Source of the DNA: Secundilactobacillus mixtipabuli
GTDB taxonomy: Bacteria > Bacillota > Bacilli > Lactobacillales > Lactobacillaceae
Direction: 5' to 3'
Length of the DNA: 64,000 nucleotides
NCBI RefSeq assembly: GCF_002217925.1
Contig: NZ_BCMF01000003.1
Coordinates: 62,001-126,000, forward strand
Positions within the stretch are counted from its first letter, which is position 1. Each line of letters starts with the position of its first letter. Under the pieces are notes generated by a model. The model did not search any database. It was not told where the DNA came from and was given only the letters and a program-made list of their open reading frames with translations. Below, one piece after another: positions 16,874 to 26,477 of the stretch. Both the position numbers and the translations under genes were made by a program.

Positions 16874-18193
16874 ATGCATCAAGAATCGCTCTTTTCTAAT
16901 CAATCGCAAAACGTCCCGCTTGCCAGCCGAGTGCGGCCTAAAGACTTGGACCAGTTTGTCGGTCAGCAGCATCTGTTGGGTGAAGGGAAGATTTTGCGTG
17001 AAATTATCGAAACGGATCAAGTTTCCTCCATGATTTTCTGGGGGCCACCGGGTGTCGGTAAAACCACGTTAGCTGAAATTATTGCTCATCAAACACACTC
17101 CAGCTTCTTGAGCTTCAGTGCTGTTGACAGCAGTATCAGTAAAATCAAGAAGATCATGAAACAGGCTGAACTAGACCGTGAAGTGGGGCAGCGCACGATG
17201 GTCTTCGTTGACGAAATTCACCGGTTCAATAAAGCCCAGCAGGATGCCTTTTTACCCTACGTTGAACGGGGCAGTATTATTTTAATTGGTGCTACGACTG
17301 AGAATCCTTCATTTGAGATTAATTCAGCGCTGCTTTCCCGCTGTAAGGTGTTCGTGCTGCATGAACTGAAGCAAGACGACATTGTGACGCTGCTCAATAA
17401 CGCGCTCAGTAATCCAGCTGGTTACGGTAATCGAACAATTAAGATTACCAAAGATGAGATTCAGGCGATTGCGAACTTTGCTGATGGGGATGCCAGAACC
17501 GCTCTCAATACGTTAGAGATGGCGGTGCTGAACGGTGATAAGCAGGGTAATGAAACCACTGTTACGATGGCTGATCTCAGTCAGTTAATTACCAGAAAAT
17601 TCTCCCTTTATGATAAGAATGGCGAGGAACACTACAACATTATTTCAGCCCTGCACAAATCCATGCGGAATAGTGATGTGGATGCTGCGATTTATTGGCT
17701 GTCACGGATGCTGGCAGGTGGCGAGGACCCGTTATACATTGCCAGGCGATTGGTGAGATTTGCCAGTGAAGATATTGGCTTAGCGGATACCAACGCCCTT
17801 AACGTGGCCATTAACGTCTTTCAGGCCTGTCAATTTCTTGGCATGCCAGAATGTGATGTTCATTTGGTAGAAGCCGTGACCTACCTCTCATTAGCGCCGA
17901 AATCCAACGCCATCTATAAAGCACGGCTGGCAGCGGCTAAGGATGTGAAACAAACGGCCAATGACCCAGTGCCGTTGCACATCCGCAACGCGCCAACTAA
18001 GCTGATGAAGGACCTAGGTTACGGTGAGGGTTACGAACTGGCGCATAACGCCAAGGATAAGCTGACCACAATGAAGACTATGCCGCCATCTGTGGATGGG
18101 CATGAATATTATTTGCCAACTAGTGAAGGCCATGAAAAACGGTTTAAAGACCGCCTGAATCAAATTAAGGCTTGGCACAAGCAAAATGGGTAA
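16874..18193 (+). CDS. rarA: Replication-associated recombination protein A
   Basis: 439-residue AAA+ ATPase (RarA/MgsA) acting on stalled replication forks. Walker A is GPPGVGKTT, Walker B is MVFVDEIHRF, sensor 1 is GATTEN. The C-terminal MgsA part has the KSMRNSDVDAAIYWLSRML.GGEDP and RLVRFASEDIGLAD signatures. The N-terminus (PLASRVRPKDLDQFVGQQHLLG) is standard. Full family length. Confidence 0.95.
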   Translation: MHQESLFSNQSQNVPLASRVRPKDLDQFVGQQHLLGEGKILREIIETDQVSSMIFWGPPGVGKTTLAEIIAHQTHSSFLSFSAVDSSISKIKKIMKQAELDREVGQRTMVFVDEIHRFNKAQQDAFLPYVERGSIILIGATTENPSFEINSALLSRCKVFVLHELKQDDIVTLLNNALSNPAGYGNRTIKITKDEIQAIANFADGDARTALNTLEMAVLNGDKQGNETTVTMADLSQLITRKFSLYDKNGEEHYNIISALHKSMRNSDVDAAIYWLSRMLAGGEDPLYIARRLVRFASEDIGLADTNALNVAINVFQACQFLGMPECDVHLVEAVTYLSLAPKSNAIYKARLAAAKDVKQTANDPVPLHIRNAPTKLMKDLGYGEGYELAHNAKDKLTTMKTMPPSVDGHEYYLPTSEGHEKRFKDRLNQIKAWHKQNG

Positions 18194-18238
18194 AAGGTTG
18201 TGTATAATAGACTTACTCATTACAGGGAGGGGTAGCCG

Positions 18239-18538
18239 ATGCCACTGTTAGCCATTATCGTCGATGTGATTACCGCTTTTACTTATTTGTTTCAGGTCAA
18301 GTCAGGCTCAACGGGAGTTTATGTATTGGGAATCATCGTTCAAGCCGTCGCAACACTGCTGTTACTCGTTTGGGCTTTGACGTACCGACGGAAGAAGTAT
18401 CGTAATCCCGTTATTTTTGGTTTTTTCACGGCCACATTTTCTTACGGCATCATCTTAATTTCCGTTGTGATCAATGCGTTAGTCTTCGTCTTATATCTGA
18501 TGAACATTCTTGGGATCAATGGCGTTATTTTCAGTTAA
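18239..18538 (+). CDS. Small three-helix membrane protein, unknown
   Basis: 99 residues with three hydrophobic segments (about 2-19, 27-48, 62-92) separated by a basic YRRKKYRNP loop, which predicts a cytoplasmic loop. An AGGGAGGGG site precedes the ATG. No family recognised; it lies 45 bp after rarA and could be co-transcribed. Confidence 0.65.
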   Translation: MPLLAIIVDVITAFTYLFQVKSGSTGVYVLGIIVQAVATLLLLVWALTYRRKKYRNPVIFGFFTATFSYGIILISVVINALVFVLYLMNILGINGVIFS

Positions 18539-18935
18539 AATAGTATAATTACCGCAGTTTTAAATGAATTGCTTATGAATCATATAACTAAATAGAAACG
18601 TGTACTAAAAGGGTTAACATTCATTTGTTAGGCCTTTTATTAGTGTTTTAAAATATTTTTAATAGGAACAATAACTGATATCTAAATCTAGTCAGTAAAG
18701 TCCGTGTTATAATCAAAGTGTAAGCGCTTTACTAAAAACGCTTAGCCTATCGTAAAATCTCTCTGATAAGACTATTTGTAATTAGGAGATCTACACGCAT
18801 AGCGATTTAAATGCTATCTAAACTTCCTTTCATACCACAAACTTATACGCGTGCTCAACTACAACTCTTAATTGTGAGTCGTTTTGCGGGGGGATTTTGC
18901 TGTGTCAATAACGGATGATTAAGAGATAAAAACGC
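18539..18935 (+). other. Intergenic region with a promoter and palindrome
   Basis: No convincing gene. A TTATAAT (18707-18713) is followed six bases later by the palindrome-like TGTAAGCGCTTTAC (18719-18732), which is close to a catabolite-responsive element but with the last two bases swapped. Further on is an ATAGCGATTTAAATGCTAT hairpin (18799-18817). A transcript from here would have a leader of about 400 bases before the phosphoesterase, or be a small RNA. Confidence 0.35.
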
Positions 18936-19035
18936 GGTAGATTTTCATGAATAATGCCTATTCCACGAAGTTTGTGGAATAGGCATTATTTTCGTGAAAT
19001 GGCTGGAATCTACCGGTCTTGACGTTGCAACAAAT
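18936..19035 (+). repeat. Hairpin repeat, family A (partial frame)
   Basis: Contains GCGGTAGATTTTCATGAA, a long stem (AATAATGCCTATTCCAC / GTGGAATAGGCATTATT) and the closing block CGTGAAATGGCTGGAATCT. The outermost frame seen in other copies is weak here. Confidence 0.7.
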
Positions 19036-19123
19036 CCGGGACACGGGCAGCGTAAACCTTACTAGAATGGTCACTGTAATCGCGATTGCAGAACCACAAT
19101 AAAAATAAAGTGAGGTAAAAATT

Positions 19124-21418
19124 ATGCCTATTGATGTTTCAAATACACCTGATATGTATGAAATTGATGCTACTGGCTCATTTACTTTCAACACTAAGGT
19201 CGGGGTCCGTAATGATCCCAACATGGATGCCACTCCGATCATCTATTATGAGCCTGGTGAAAGTGTTAATTATTCCCAAAAATTAAAAAATGGTAACCAT
19301 CTCTGGTTATCCTACGTTGCAGCTTCCGGTGAAACGCATTATGTACCCTACGTCAACACGGATACCGGCGAGTACTTTGGTACTGACAGCAATGCCAGTG
19401 TTCAACCTATCGTACCACCAACTAGCACCGGTACAGGAACCGGTACAGAAACTGGTGAATTAGGTAGTTTAACCGGTCAAGCAGGTGCTGATGTTGCTGA
19501 TCAAACGCCTGATGGCACAACGCTAACTGAATCTGGTCAGTTTACCTTTTCCGAACCCGCTGCAGGCCGAGCCTCAACGGACATGGATGCTGAGCATCTG
19601 GATTCATGGTCAATTGGAGAAACGGTCTACTACAATGCCAAGATTAAAGCTGACGGGCATTACTGGTTCCAATACGTAAATACTAACGGATCCACGTATT
19701 ATGTTCCATACGCAACTATTAGTCCATTCCGTTACTATGGGACGGACTCCAATCCTGGCGACCCAGTTATTCCGCAAAAGGATACAGGGACTACTACAAC
19801 TGGAACACCACGTTCACATACTGGGGTCGATACGGCCATGCCGGCCATGGATTCTAATCCTGAGCGTGAATATATTGGTGAAGGCGATCAATATATCTAT
19901 CCAACAGTAGGTTCATTAACGCTTTTGTCTAATGCTTGGGGCCGTGCTAAACCAGTCATGGATCCTAATAATAAAGCTAATCAGATTCGTTTATATGAGA
20001 AAAATACTCTAATTAATTATACGGGGAAACTCTTTAACGATAATCATTTATGGGTTGTTCTCCGAAACGGTCAATATTTGCCTGTAAGTACGTATGCTAA
20101 TGCTGAAGGTAACAACATGCAAGATGATGATGACCCTAAAAATTCATCTTCTTATGGTTATGTTACTGGAGATACAGGAAAAGTTCAACCAATTGAAGAA
20201 TACTGGCCATACACACTTGTAATGAAACATGGCATGACCGATGTAGCATCGTGGGAAACCGCTGATGAAACTATTACTAATATTGATGCTACACAGGAAG
20301 TAATCCCTTCTAATGAAGAAATACAGGCTATGAATCAGTTTGCAGCCGAAATTGATGCGACAGCTACCGATGACAGTGTGTCAATTGCTTATATTACCGA
20401 TACTCATGTCGATAGTTACAAATCATTAGCATCTGCACGAGTTTTACGTAGTATGCAATTAATGAGTTATTTTGCAAATCATTATGGTGTTGATTTAATT
20501 GTACATGGCGGTGATTTAAATGACGGTGTTAAACCAAAAGATCTTTCTGAAGCCGATATTAAACGCGCCATGGATACTTTTAAGCTGTCACATCGACCTT
20601 TCATTGTTTTACAAGGGAATCATGATGATAATTCAGGTTATGCACGTGATGAAACCCACTACAATGGCAATCAAGTTATCACCAATAATGAAGCTAAGCC
20701 ATTACGTTTAGACCAATTTTCTCAATGGCTAAATGTACCTACAGGCAGTGCTAATCCAAACAATGCAATTTTTGGTAGCTATGATGTTCCTAATAGTGAT
20801 GTTACCGTTCTTGTTTTGGATGGATTTGATATGCCAGATTATACAGATCCAACTCGCGAACAGTTTCGACATGGGCACACGGACTATTCTGATGCTCAAC
20901 AAAATTGGTTAACTGAAACCCTCGCAGGAATCCCTTCGAATCGAAAAATCGTAGTCTTCGATCATATCGGTTTAGCTGGTATTGGCGCAGACAGCTCTTA
21001 TGAAAGTCACTGGGAAAATGATATCGATGTTGATACAAGATATGAAAACACACACGCCAAATCTTACCAAGACGGAATTAAACATAGTCGTGCTATGTAT
21101 GACAAATTAACCAATTATCAAAGTAGTCATCATAATATTTTAGGCTTTTTCGCTGGGCACACACACCGTGACAACTACAAATTATCTGGTAGTATTCAAT
21201 TTGTTACATCACTATGTGGCATAGCAGATCGTGGCGATGGTAGAGAAAGTCGCCCTCTTGGATCCCTTACGGAGAATGGTTGGGGCGTTATTCAGCTAAA
21301 TCCAAGTAAAAATCAAGTTATTCGACACCGGTTTGGTCCTATTGGTGAAGATAATCAAATTGCACCTTATACTGATCCTAATTACTTCTTAAAACAGTGG
21401 ACTATTCCAGATAACTAA
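19124..21418 (+). CDS. SH3-repeat metallophosphoesterase without signal peptide
   Basis: 764 residues. Three SH3-like repeats (about 12-76, 136-200, 255-325) separated by Thr/Gly-rich linkers resemble cell-wall-binding SH3 domains of phage lysins. A calcineurin-like phosphoesterase domain follows (about 415-745) with all metal ligands visible: ITDTHVD, GGDLNDG, GNHDD, VFDHIG and GHTHRD. The first residues (MPIDVSNTPDMYE) are not a signal peptide and no membrane helix is present, so a wall-binding enzyme appears to be made in the cytosol. A wall or teichoic-acid phosphodiester is a plausible target, by inference. Release by the holin/lysozyme cassette at 26.9 kb or use as a phage tail component are alternatives. 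Confidence 0.8.
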   Translation: MPIDVSNTPDMYEIDATGSFTFNTKVGVRNDPNMDATPIIYYEPGESVNYSQKLKNGNHLWLSYVAASGETHYVPYVNTDTGEYFGTDSNASVQPIVPPTSTGTGTGTETGELGSLTGQAGADVADQTPDGTTLTESGQFTFSEPAAGRASTDMDAEHLDSWSIGETVYYNAKIKADGHYWFQYVNTNGSTYYVPYATISPFRYYGTDSNPGDPVIPQKDTGTTTTGTPRSHTGVDTAMPAMDSNPEREYIGEGDQYIYPTVGSLTLLSNAWGRAKPVMDPNNKANQIRLYEKNTLINYTGKLFNDNHLWVVLRNGQYLPVSTYANAEGNNMQDDDDPKNSSSYGYVTGDTGKVQPIEEYWPYTLVMKHGMTDVASWETADETITNIDATQEVIPSNEEIQAMNQFAAEIDATATDDSVSIAYITDTHVDSYKSLASARVLRSMQLMSYFANHYGVDLIVHGGDLNDGVKPKDLSEADIKRAMDTFKLSHRPFIVLQGNHDDNSGYARDETHYNGNQVITNNEAKPLRLDQFSQWLNVPTGSANPNNAIFGSYDVPNSDVTVLVLDGFDMPDYTDPTREQFRHGHTDYSDAQQNWLTETLAGIPSNRKIVVFDHIGLAGIGADSSYESHWENDIDVDTRYENTHAKSYQDGIKHSRAMYDKLTNYQSSHHNILGFFAGHTHRDNYKLSGSIQFVTSLCGIADRGDGRESRPLGSLTENGWGVIQLNPSKNQVIRHRFGPIGEDNQIAPYTDPNYFLKQWTIPDN

Positions 21419-21423
21419 TATCG

Positions 21424-21448
21424 CCTAGGTATGCTAAGGCATACCTAG
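21424..21448 (+). terminator. Hairpin after the phosphoesterase gene
   Basis: CTAGGTATGC and GCATACCTAG pair around TAAG; six bases after the stop. The T-run is weak. Confidence 0.6.
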
Positions 21449-21546
21449 CTACATAAATTCTTATTTAATCTCTTTTAGAAAATTTTACTAAATTGTTTCT
21501 CCAAAATAATCTGCTTATAATAAAAGAGCAAAGGGAGGATATTGAA

Positions 21547-22386
21547 ATGAATTTAAAGAAACAACTAGGCTTGTCATTAGTTATCGTCGGTGGTTTGCTA
21601 TTTGGTTTATCAACCACGCAGACAACGGCCCATGCCAGCACTTATTTACGTTATTACGAGAACATTCCTAATAAGACGGTCTCAGTAACTAACAAGAACG
21701 CCTACGTTTATAACAATGGTCGCTTATCACGTAAGGTCGGCACGATGCGTTACTACGGTTCAAAGGTTGAAGAATACTATGCTGCTCACGTAGTTAAGAA
21801 CGGTAAGGCTTCAATCTACTATAAGTTCCGCATTGGCCACCGTACTGGCTGGGTATGGCATGGCTACTTGAAGTCAATTGCCTCAGGGACTGGGAATACA
21901 ACTACCACCACGCCAACAAATACTGGTACAACGACTAGCGGTAAATCAATTGCCCCTGGTACTACAGTTGAAAATGAAGACTGGAATGCAATTGCAAGGA
22001 GAGATGGAGTCTATTCAGACACAGCTACTATAATGCAAATGTTCCCTGGAACTATTTATAATCGCAAGTTAGACTTTGTAACTGGTGCTTGCTGGAACAC
22101 GAATGATGAGGCAGACTTTGACGATAGCGATAATAATATAAAGGAAATGTCACTTAGAGAGGGCGTAAATCCCACTGGTTTTGTTGCTATTAGATTCGAT
22201 GCTTCTACCAATAAACTGGATGATTACGCCGCAATCGAAAAAGCACTCGACCAAGCTGGTTATGACGCTAGCGCGCGTGCTAAGTTTGCTGGCTGGTCAA
22301 TTGGTGCTCAGTATGAAGAACCAGGAAATACAGATGAAGGCCCACAAGGCGGTATGGGCTTAGTTTTGTTGGTACCAAATCCATAA
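21547..22386 (+). CDS. Secreted SH3-like protein, paralogue 1
   Basis: 279 residues. Signal peptide 1-30 (ends AHA/S), then an SH3- or SLAP-like domain (30-110) with YLRYYENIPNKTVSV, GTMRYYGSKVEEYY and GHRTGWVWHGYLKSI, a Thr/Asn linker, and a C-terminal domain of about 130 residues with FPGTIYN and FAGWSIGAQYEEP. The N-terminal 115 residues are nearly identical in four genes of this region, while the C-terminal domains differ. Start ATG 21547 with GGGAGGATATTGA. Promoter TTGTTT-17-TATAAT lies just upstream. Likely a secreted surface protein; function unknown. Confidence 0.82.
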   Translation: MNLKKQLGLSLVIVGGLLFGLSTTQTTAHASTYLRYYENIPNKTVSVTNKNAYVYNNGRLSRKVGTMRYYGSKVEEYYAAHVVKNGKASIYYKFRIGHRTGWVWHGYLKSIASGTGNTTTTTPTNTGTTTSGKSIAPGTTVENEDWNAIARRDGVYSDTATIMQMFPGTIYNRKLDFVTGACWNTNDEADFDDSDNNIKEMSLREGVNPTGFVAIRFDASTNKLDDYAAIEKALDQAGYDASARAKFAGWSIGAQYEEPGNTDEGPQGGMGLVLLVPNP

Positions 22387-22489
22387 ACTGAATAATTCAT
22401 TTAGCAATTAATAAATTAAACAAAGATGACCTAATTGCACTTGGCCCTGTCAAGTTGACAGATGAAATAATATAAAATTCTGTGTATCT

Positions 22490-23256
22490 CTAAACGGCTT
22501 CACTCCAGTACTCATCTGGGGTGAGGCCGTTTCTTTGTGCTGAACGATTGTGATGATTGAAATATTCGATTCCCTTCTCAACCATCCTTACTAGATCCCG
22601 ATACGTTTTCGGCATTGGCTGGCGTTCCATCCAACGCAATTTAAATTCATTCCACCAACGCTCCATTGGTGCGTTATCGTAAGGCGTTCCTGGTCGAGAC
22701 ATACTTCTGCTGCTGAGGTTTCTGTGGCACTCAGATTATATGCCAACAGGCGGCGTCCATAGAGATCAAGTACACCACTGAACCGTATCTTGTACTCACC
22801 ATTTACACCGTAGGTTAATTCAGTTGAGTCCGACAACCAGACTTGGTTGGGCGTCTCTACATCAAAGTTTTGATTTAAAATGTTGTCCAGAATATGTTGC
22901 TCACTTTCCTTGCGACGCTTTCGTTTCTTAACGCGAATCTGACAGTGAATGTCCAGTTCTTGTTGCACGCGACGAACCATCTTGACGGTGACTGGAAACT
23001 TGATCTCATCGTCATGCTGCAGGGCAATGAGCAGGTTATCAGCTCCAATGCCTTGGTGATGAAAGTCGTACCAGTACTGCGTGCGTTTCTTAAGCAACAC
23101 ATCGTGTTGCTCCCAAGTTGTTTCGGTACGGTTCAGTCCCTTGTAGTACGCCTGTCGGCTTACACCGATCAACTTTAAGAGTGTGGCAACTGCGCCACGT
23201 TTACCTTGACTGACCTCTCTGATTGCGATGTAGGCCAGACGATGTCGTTTGTTCAC
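22490..23256 (-). pseudogene. IS3 transposase OrfB, internally deleted
   Basis: The DDE integrase domain starts normally (GTG 23256 overlapping the orfA stop) with the HTH_21 region and the first catalytic Asp (VWLSDSTELTYG). After LLAYNLSATETSAAEV the frame jumps straight into SRPGTPYDNAPMERWWNEFK. The segment with the second Asp, roughly 40-50 codons, is missing and the frame shifts at about 22700. Only the first Asp and the final Glu remain. Confidence 0.88.
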
Positions 23257-23928
23257 CCCCTGCGCTGAAGTTCCTGCAATTTTTTTGCGAATTCCTCAAT
23301 GAGTTCTTTATCTGCCAGCTCGGCCTTAAGTCGTCTGACCTCTAAGCGGAGACGTTCGTTCTCGGTCAGCTCTGACTCATGCTTATGGATGGCCACGATT
23401 ATCTACTAAAGCTTCGTAACCACCATTTTTGGCCTTGAGTACCCAAGAACGGGCCTGCTGATAGGAAACCTGAAAGTATTCTGCTGCCTCGGCATAAGAG
23501 TGTCTGTCTTGAATCACATACTCAACTACTTTAATTCGCTCTTCAAACGTTGTCTTTCGACTCATAGTGGGGACCTGCTTTCTCGACGGCGATACCGTCA
23601 AAGGTTTGTCCTCATTATACTTGATAACCCAGTTTTGTAGTTGTGTTTCTGAGCGTAGCCCAAATCGGAGACTTAACTCACCGAGAGTACCCTCACCGGC
23701 TAGATAGGCAAGCACTGCTGCTTGCTTAAGTGCCACGGGGTATTTCTTATTCTTAGTTGCCTCATTGAGACCCTCAAGGCCATCGCAATCATATCGTTCC
23801 TGCCACCGCTTTAAGCGACGTCGTTCAAGGTTGTGTAGTTTCGAAAATTTACTGGCAGAGAGACCCGAGTGTTTGAACTGTTCAAGCAGATCCAGTTTCT
23901 CTAGTGCTGTGTACTTAGATCTAGGCAT
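23253..23928 (-). pseudogene. IS3 transposase OrfA with a frameshift
   Basis: Starts ATG 23928 (GGAGGG site) as MPRSKYTALEKLDLLEQF with two helix-turn-helix units. The frame stops early after DNRGHP at 23383, while the expected leucine-zipper tail (HESELTENERLRLEVRRLK) continues in another frame and ends with TGA at 23253. A one-base change near 23390-23400 broke it. Confidence 0.85.
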
Positions 23929-24058
23929 ACAAAAAATCCCTCCATAGTCATCAGATGAATTATTGTATTTCATCTGACAACCCTAAAGGGATTATCGCAA
24001 ATCCTGATAGTGAAAGGATTAGGTCATCTCTGTTTAGATAATTACTGATTTGATTTTA

Positions 24059-25000
24059 TTATTGTACATCAGGTGGTAATAATAGTACTACAAATGAACC
24101 ATAGCCCATGGTATCAGATTCGCCTGCGCCCTTAGGGTAACTACCAATACCAATCTTCCAACCCGAGTACTGAGTCGGGAAGTTATTAAGTTCATAGTAC
24201 TTTGAGACATCATACTTGTGTACGAATGTTGTACCAGGATTCAATGCAGGATCGACCGCTTTGGCGTTATCGTTCATTTCCTGCTTAAAGTAATTCAGCC
24301 AAGAAGTCTTTCCAGATTGTAACTCGCTTAAGATGTCACTGTCATTGCTGAAAGAAGGATCAATTTCTAAAAGTTGAGCCTTCTGATTTGATGATAACTG
24401 CGACATGATTTCATCATTGATGTTATCACGAGTATCCATATCATCAGTAGTGTTAAGTTCAGTTGAATTCATCAGCTGATCAGCCATTTTCATTAGCGTT
24501 GGATCTTGGACTGAATTTGGGAACAGTGCCAAAATCTGATTATTTTGTGCAGTTGCCTCCGCCCGTAACTTAGCATCGCTTGAGGTCGAAGTTGGGATGC
24601 TATTGTCGCTATTGTTAGTTGTATTATTTGTTGTGGTACTGGTTGGTGTAGTACCCGTGCTTGAAGCGATTGACTTCAAGTAGCCGTGCCATACCCAGCC
24701 TGTACGGTGACCTACACGGAACTTGTAGTAGATCGAAGCCTTACCGTTCTTAACCACGTGAGCGGCGTAGTATTCTTCAACCTTTGAACCGTAATAACGC
24801 ATCGTGCCGACCTTACGGGATAAGCGGCCATTGTTATAAACGTAGGCGTTCTTGTTAGTTACTGAGACCGTCTTATTGGGAATATTCTCGTAATAACGTA
24901 AATAAGTGCTGGCATGTGCTGTTGCCTGAGTGGTTGATAAACCGAATAACAAACCTCCGCCGACAACTAACGACAAGCCTAGTTGTTTCTTTAAATTCAT
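24059..25000 (-). CDS. Secreted SH3-like protein, paralogue 2 (divergent C-terminal domain)
   Basis: 313 residues; the signal peptide and SH3/SLAP-like domain are nearly identical to paralogue 1, but after the Thr/Asn/Ser linker (about 113-145) a longer, different domain follows. It is largely helical with acidic stretches (NTTDDMDTRDNINDEIMSQL) and ends in SGWKIGIGSYPKGAGE...GYGSFVVLLLPP. The GW-IG and LLLxP endings recall the other paralogues, so the fold of the last 60 residues may be shared. Promoter: TATAAT about 25 bases before a GGGAGGATATTGAG site. A 15-bp palindrome, TTCGTATTTTACGAA, lies at 25047-25061. Confidence 0.82.
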   Translation of the reverse strand: MNLKKQLGLSLVVGGGLLFGLSTTQATAHASTYLRYYENIPNKTVSVTNKNAYVYNNGRLSRKVGTMRYYGSKVEEYYAAHVVKNGKASIYYKFRVGHRTGWVWHGYLKSIASSTGTTPTSTTTNNTTNNSDNSIPTSTSSDAKLRAEATAQNNQILALFPNSVQDPTLMKMADQLMNSTELNTTDDMDTRDNINDEIMSQLSSNQKAQLLEIDPSFSNDSDILSELQSGKTSWLNYFKQEMNDNAKAVDPALNPGTTFVHKYDVSKYYELNNFPTQYSGWKIGIGSYPKGAGESDTMGYGSFVVLLLPPDVQ

Positions 25001-25117
25001 CTCAATATCCTCCCTTTAGGAACTACTACATTATAGTCCTTTCATAAACCTTTCGTATTTTACGAACTTTTTTAAAACAACAAAATTTCGTAAAACTAAA
25101 GACTCATGGCTAGAATC

Positions 25118-25193
25118 AAAAATGACCCAATCTGACGTGTACCCCCAAAGTTGTTTCCAACTTTGGGGGTACACGTCAGATTGGGTCATTTTT
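25118..25193 (-). terminator. Exceptionally long perfect hairpin
   Basis: A 36-bp stem without a mismatch (25118-25153 with 25158-25193) and a TTTC loop. On the minus strand it follows paralogue 3 and precedes the promoter of paralogue 2, so it is placed elsewhere than a simple end: it isolates paralogue 2 from read-in, but lies just downstream of the paralogue 2 start on the plus strand. The ends carry A5/T5. Confidence 0.75.
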
Positions 25194-25228
25194 GTTTAAT
25201 TCATTAAATATTAAATGAGTAACTTAGT

Positions 25229-26074
25229 TTATGGGTTTGGTACCAACAAAACTAATCCCATACCGCCTTGTGGACCTTCATCAGCATTTTCTGGAGACAT
25301 GTATTCAGCACCAATTGACCAACCAGCAAACTTAGAACGGGCATTGGCATCATAACCAGCCTTTTCAATTGCTTTTTCAACTGCAGTTTTGTCATATGGT
25401 GCAGCGGCATCAAAAGTAATGGCCTTGAAACCTGTTGGATTCGCACCGGCAGAAGTTAACTGGCTCTTCCAACCTGCCATATTATACCAAGAACTAAAAT
25501 CAGCTGAGTCATCTGTATCCCAAGCATATTCAGCAGCCTTTTCAACCTTTGTATTGTAAACAGTACCAGGGAATAGTTGCATAATATAACCTGCCATCGG
25601 ATCTACCCCTTCAGTTTTTGAAAGTGTTGGGATATTAATGTTTTCTACGGGAGTTCCTGTAGGAATTTTACCGTTAGTCGTTGTACCAGTATTTGTTGTG
25701 GTATTAGTTGGCGTGGTAGGTGTAGTCCCTGTGCTTGAGGCGATTGACTTCAAGTAGCCGTGCCATACCCAACCTGTGCGGTGGCCAATGCGGAACTTAT
25801 AGTAGATTGAAGCCTTACCGTTCTTAACCACGTGAGCGGCGTAATATTCTTCAACCTTCGAACCGTAATAACGCATGGTACCCATCTTACGGGATAAACG
25901 ACCATTGTTGTATACGTAAGCGTTCTTGTTAGTTACTGAGACCGTCTTATTAGGAATGTTCTCGTAATAACGTAAATAAGTGCTGGCATGGGCTGTTGTC
26001 TGAGTGGTTGATAAACCGAATAACAAACCTCCGCCGACAACTAACGACAAGCCTAATTGTTTCTTTAAATTCAT
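25229..26074 (-). CDS. Secreted SH3-like protein, paralogue 3
   Basis: 281 residues; signal peptide, SH3/SLAP-like domain, Thr/Asn linker (113-140) and a C-terminal domain related to paralogues 1 and 4 (YIMQLFPGTVYN, TKVEKAAEYAWDTDDSADF, FAGWSIGAEYMSPENADEG, ending VLLVPNP). The promoter is TTGTTC-17-TATAAT, and the segment from TATAAT to the GGAGGATATT site is almost identical to that of paralogue 2, which suggests a recent duplication of the whole cassette. Confidence 0.82.
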   Translation of the reverse strand: MNLKKQLGLSLVVGGGLLFGLSTTQTTAHASTYLRYYENIPNKTVSVTNKNAYVYNNGRLSRKMGTMRYYGSKVEEYYAAHVVKNGKASIYYKFRIGHRTGWVWHGYLKSIASSTGTTPTTPTNTTTNTGTTTNGKIPTGTPVENINIPTLSKTEGVDPMAGYIMQLFPGTVYNTKVEKAAEYAWDTDDSADFSSWYNMAGWKSQLTSAGANPTGFKAITFDAAAPYDKTAVEKAIEKAGYDANARSKFAGWSIGAEYMSPENADEGPQGGMGLVLLVPNP

Positions 26075-26477
26075 AATAATATCCTCCCTTTAGGAACCAC
26101 TACATTATAGCCTTGTTATTAAAACGGAACAAGATAACTGCAATTTTTGCTTAGCGGTTCTTCCTAGATTAATGATTTCTCAAATTAACTATCCAAAACA
26201 TTAAACATTTATCGTAAAATGGCTTGAATTAAAGGGAACGTGTGTTCTATAATCAACCTTGAACACCCGTTATCTAAGAACCTTTTAGTAGCAATACAAT
26301 CATGTTTACTATAAATGTTTTAGAAATATAAGGGGACCTATAAGGAGACCGAAAAATCAATATATATTGCAACAAATCCGAAACGCACTGTTTCCCCAAT
26401 TAATTAAAATAGGTTTTGAGTTCAACGTAATGCATGAATGGATTGCTTTTATAAACTATAAATTTGAGGTGATTTTG
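26075..26477 (+). other. Divergent intergenic region before the lysis cassette
   Basis: No gene seen. It holds the paralogue 3 promoter on the minus strand and at least one plus-strand TATAAT (about 26251-26256) that may drive the regulator-holin-lysozyme cassette, with the possible upstream motif TCGTAAAA (26211-26218). Confidence 0.35.

Larger units (their letters stand above)
22436..23999 (-). mobile_element. IS3-family (IS150-like) insertion sequence, inactivated
   Basis: A 1564-bp element. Imperfect inverted ends of about 40 bp start TGCACTTGGCCCTG.. on the left and TGCGATAATCCCTT.. on the right (read inward) and share GTTG.CAGATGAAATA. A 3-bp AAT duplication flanks it (22433-22435 and 24000-24002), as expected for this family. 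Both transposase frames are broken (see orfA and orfB), so it cannot move by itself. It split a terminator shared by paralogues 1 and 2. Confidence 0.9.

Noticed and set aside
18719-18732. TGTAAGCGCTTTAC as a catabolite-responsive element
   Set aside because: The last two bases do not fit the consensus and no gene starts nearby; recorded only as a palindrome.
19026-26381. Shared word TTGCAACAAATCCG at about 19026 and 26367
   Set aside because: Only 14 bases match and the flanks differ; too short to call a repeat or att pair.
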